Source of the DNA: a virus
IMG/VR virus record: IMGVR_UViG_3300045738_001284
Coordinates: 1 to 20,321 of that record
Reading direction: 5' to 3' (one strand)
DNA length: 20,321 nt
Shown here piece by piece: positions 20,187 to 20,321 of this stretch (positions are counted from its first letter, which is position 1; each line of letters begins with the position of its first letter). The notes below the pieces were generated by a model. The model saw nothing but the letters and a program-made list of their open reading frames with translations. It was not told where the DNA came from and searched no databases. Made by a program: the position numbers and the translations under genes.

Positions 20187-20321
20187 ATGAATTGGTATCT
20201 AGTACAGTATGCTGATACAAGTGGTATGGTATATCTATGGATAGAGGCAAGCAGCCCCTTTGATGCTGCTGCTAATGTAGTGATTGATAAGGGTAGTAAG
20301 TCTATGCTTGCTAATGATGCG
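20187..20321 (+). CDS. Unknown protein, partial (runs off right edge)
   Basis: An ATG directly after the stop of paralogue B opens a frame of 45 codons to the window end: MNWYLVQYADTSGMVYLWIE and onward through ASSPFDAAANVVI. The one-base gap to the upstream stop suggests translational coupling within the cassette 4 transcript. The first 20 residues look like two beta strands. No family recognised, and only the N-terminus is visible. Confidence 0.55.
   Translation, partial: MNWYLVQYADTSGMVYLWIEASSPFDAAANVVIDKGSKSMLANDA

Overview
This window is part of a tailed double-stranded DNA bacteriophage genome (Caudoviricetes). The evidence is one leftward late block on the minus strand holding the head and packaging set: candidate small terminase, large terminase, portal, prohead protease/scaffold, major capsid protein and tail fibre. 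No host gene, rRNA or tRNA was seen. The host cannot be named from sequence. The phage looks lytic and fairly large, because it carries sugar-metabolism genes, a sigma-like factor and homing-type nucleases. No integrase or repressor was recognised.

Layout. (1) 1-15291, minus strand, late block. Reading in the direction of transcription from the right: two small unknown proteins, a sigma-70-region-2-like protein with a Cys cluster, candidate TerS, GDP-mannose 4,6-dehydratase, an HNH nuclease, an ERCC4-fold nuclease, TerL, portal, a prohead protease fused to an acidic coiled-coil scaffold (with a nested internal start), a candidate head decoration protein, major capsid protein, an intrinsic terminator, a short tail-type protein, and a very long repeat-built fibre that runs off the left edge. 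Genes overlap or abut, and most of the structural genes have AGGAG-type ribosome binding sites. (2) 15392-17382, plus strand, divergent: a eukaryote-type (GNA1-like) glucosamine-phosphate acetyltransferase, a small helix-turn-helix protein, a small coiled protein, a DUF2061 membrane protein and a GIY-YIG/HNH hybrid endonuclease. (3) 17383-20321, plus strand, early-type region: short unknown proteins, each behind a near-consensus sigma-70 promoter (TTGACA, 17 bp, TATAAT), separated by several families of non-coding repeats.

How it fits together. Region 3 looks like an early host-takeover region read by host RNA polymerase. Five promoters there have an ATG exactly 6 nt after TATAAT, where the transcript should start, and four of these lead into a second in-frame ATG 36 nt later inside a conserved A-rich leader. 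This is a repeated, portable expression cassette and the most unusual feature of the window. The sigma-like gene at the head of the late block may switch transcription to the leftward genes, whose upstream region has a TATAAT but no TTGACA. GMD and the GNA1-like enzyme both feed nucleotide-sugar pathways and may alter host or virion glycans.
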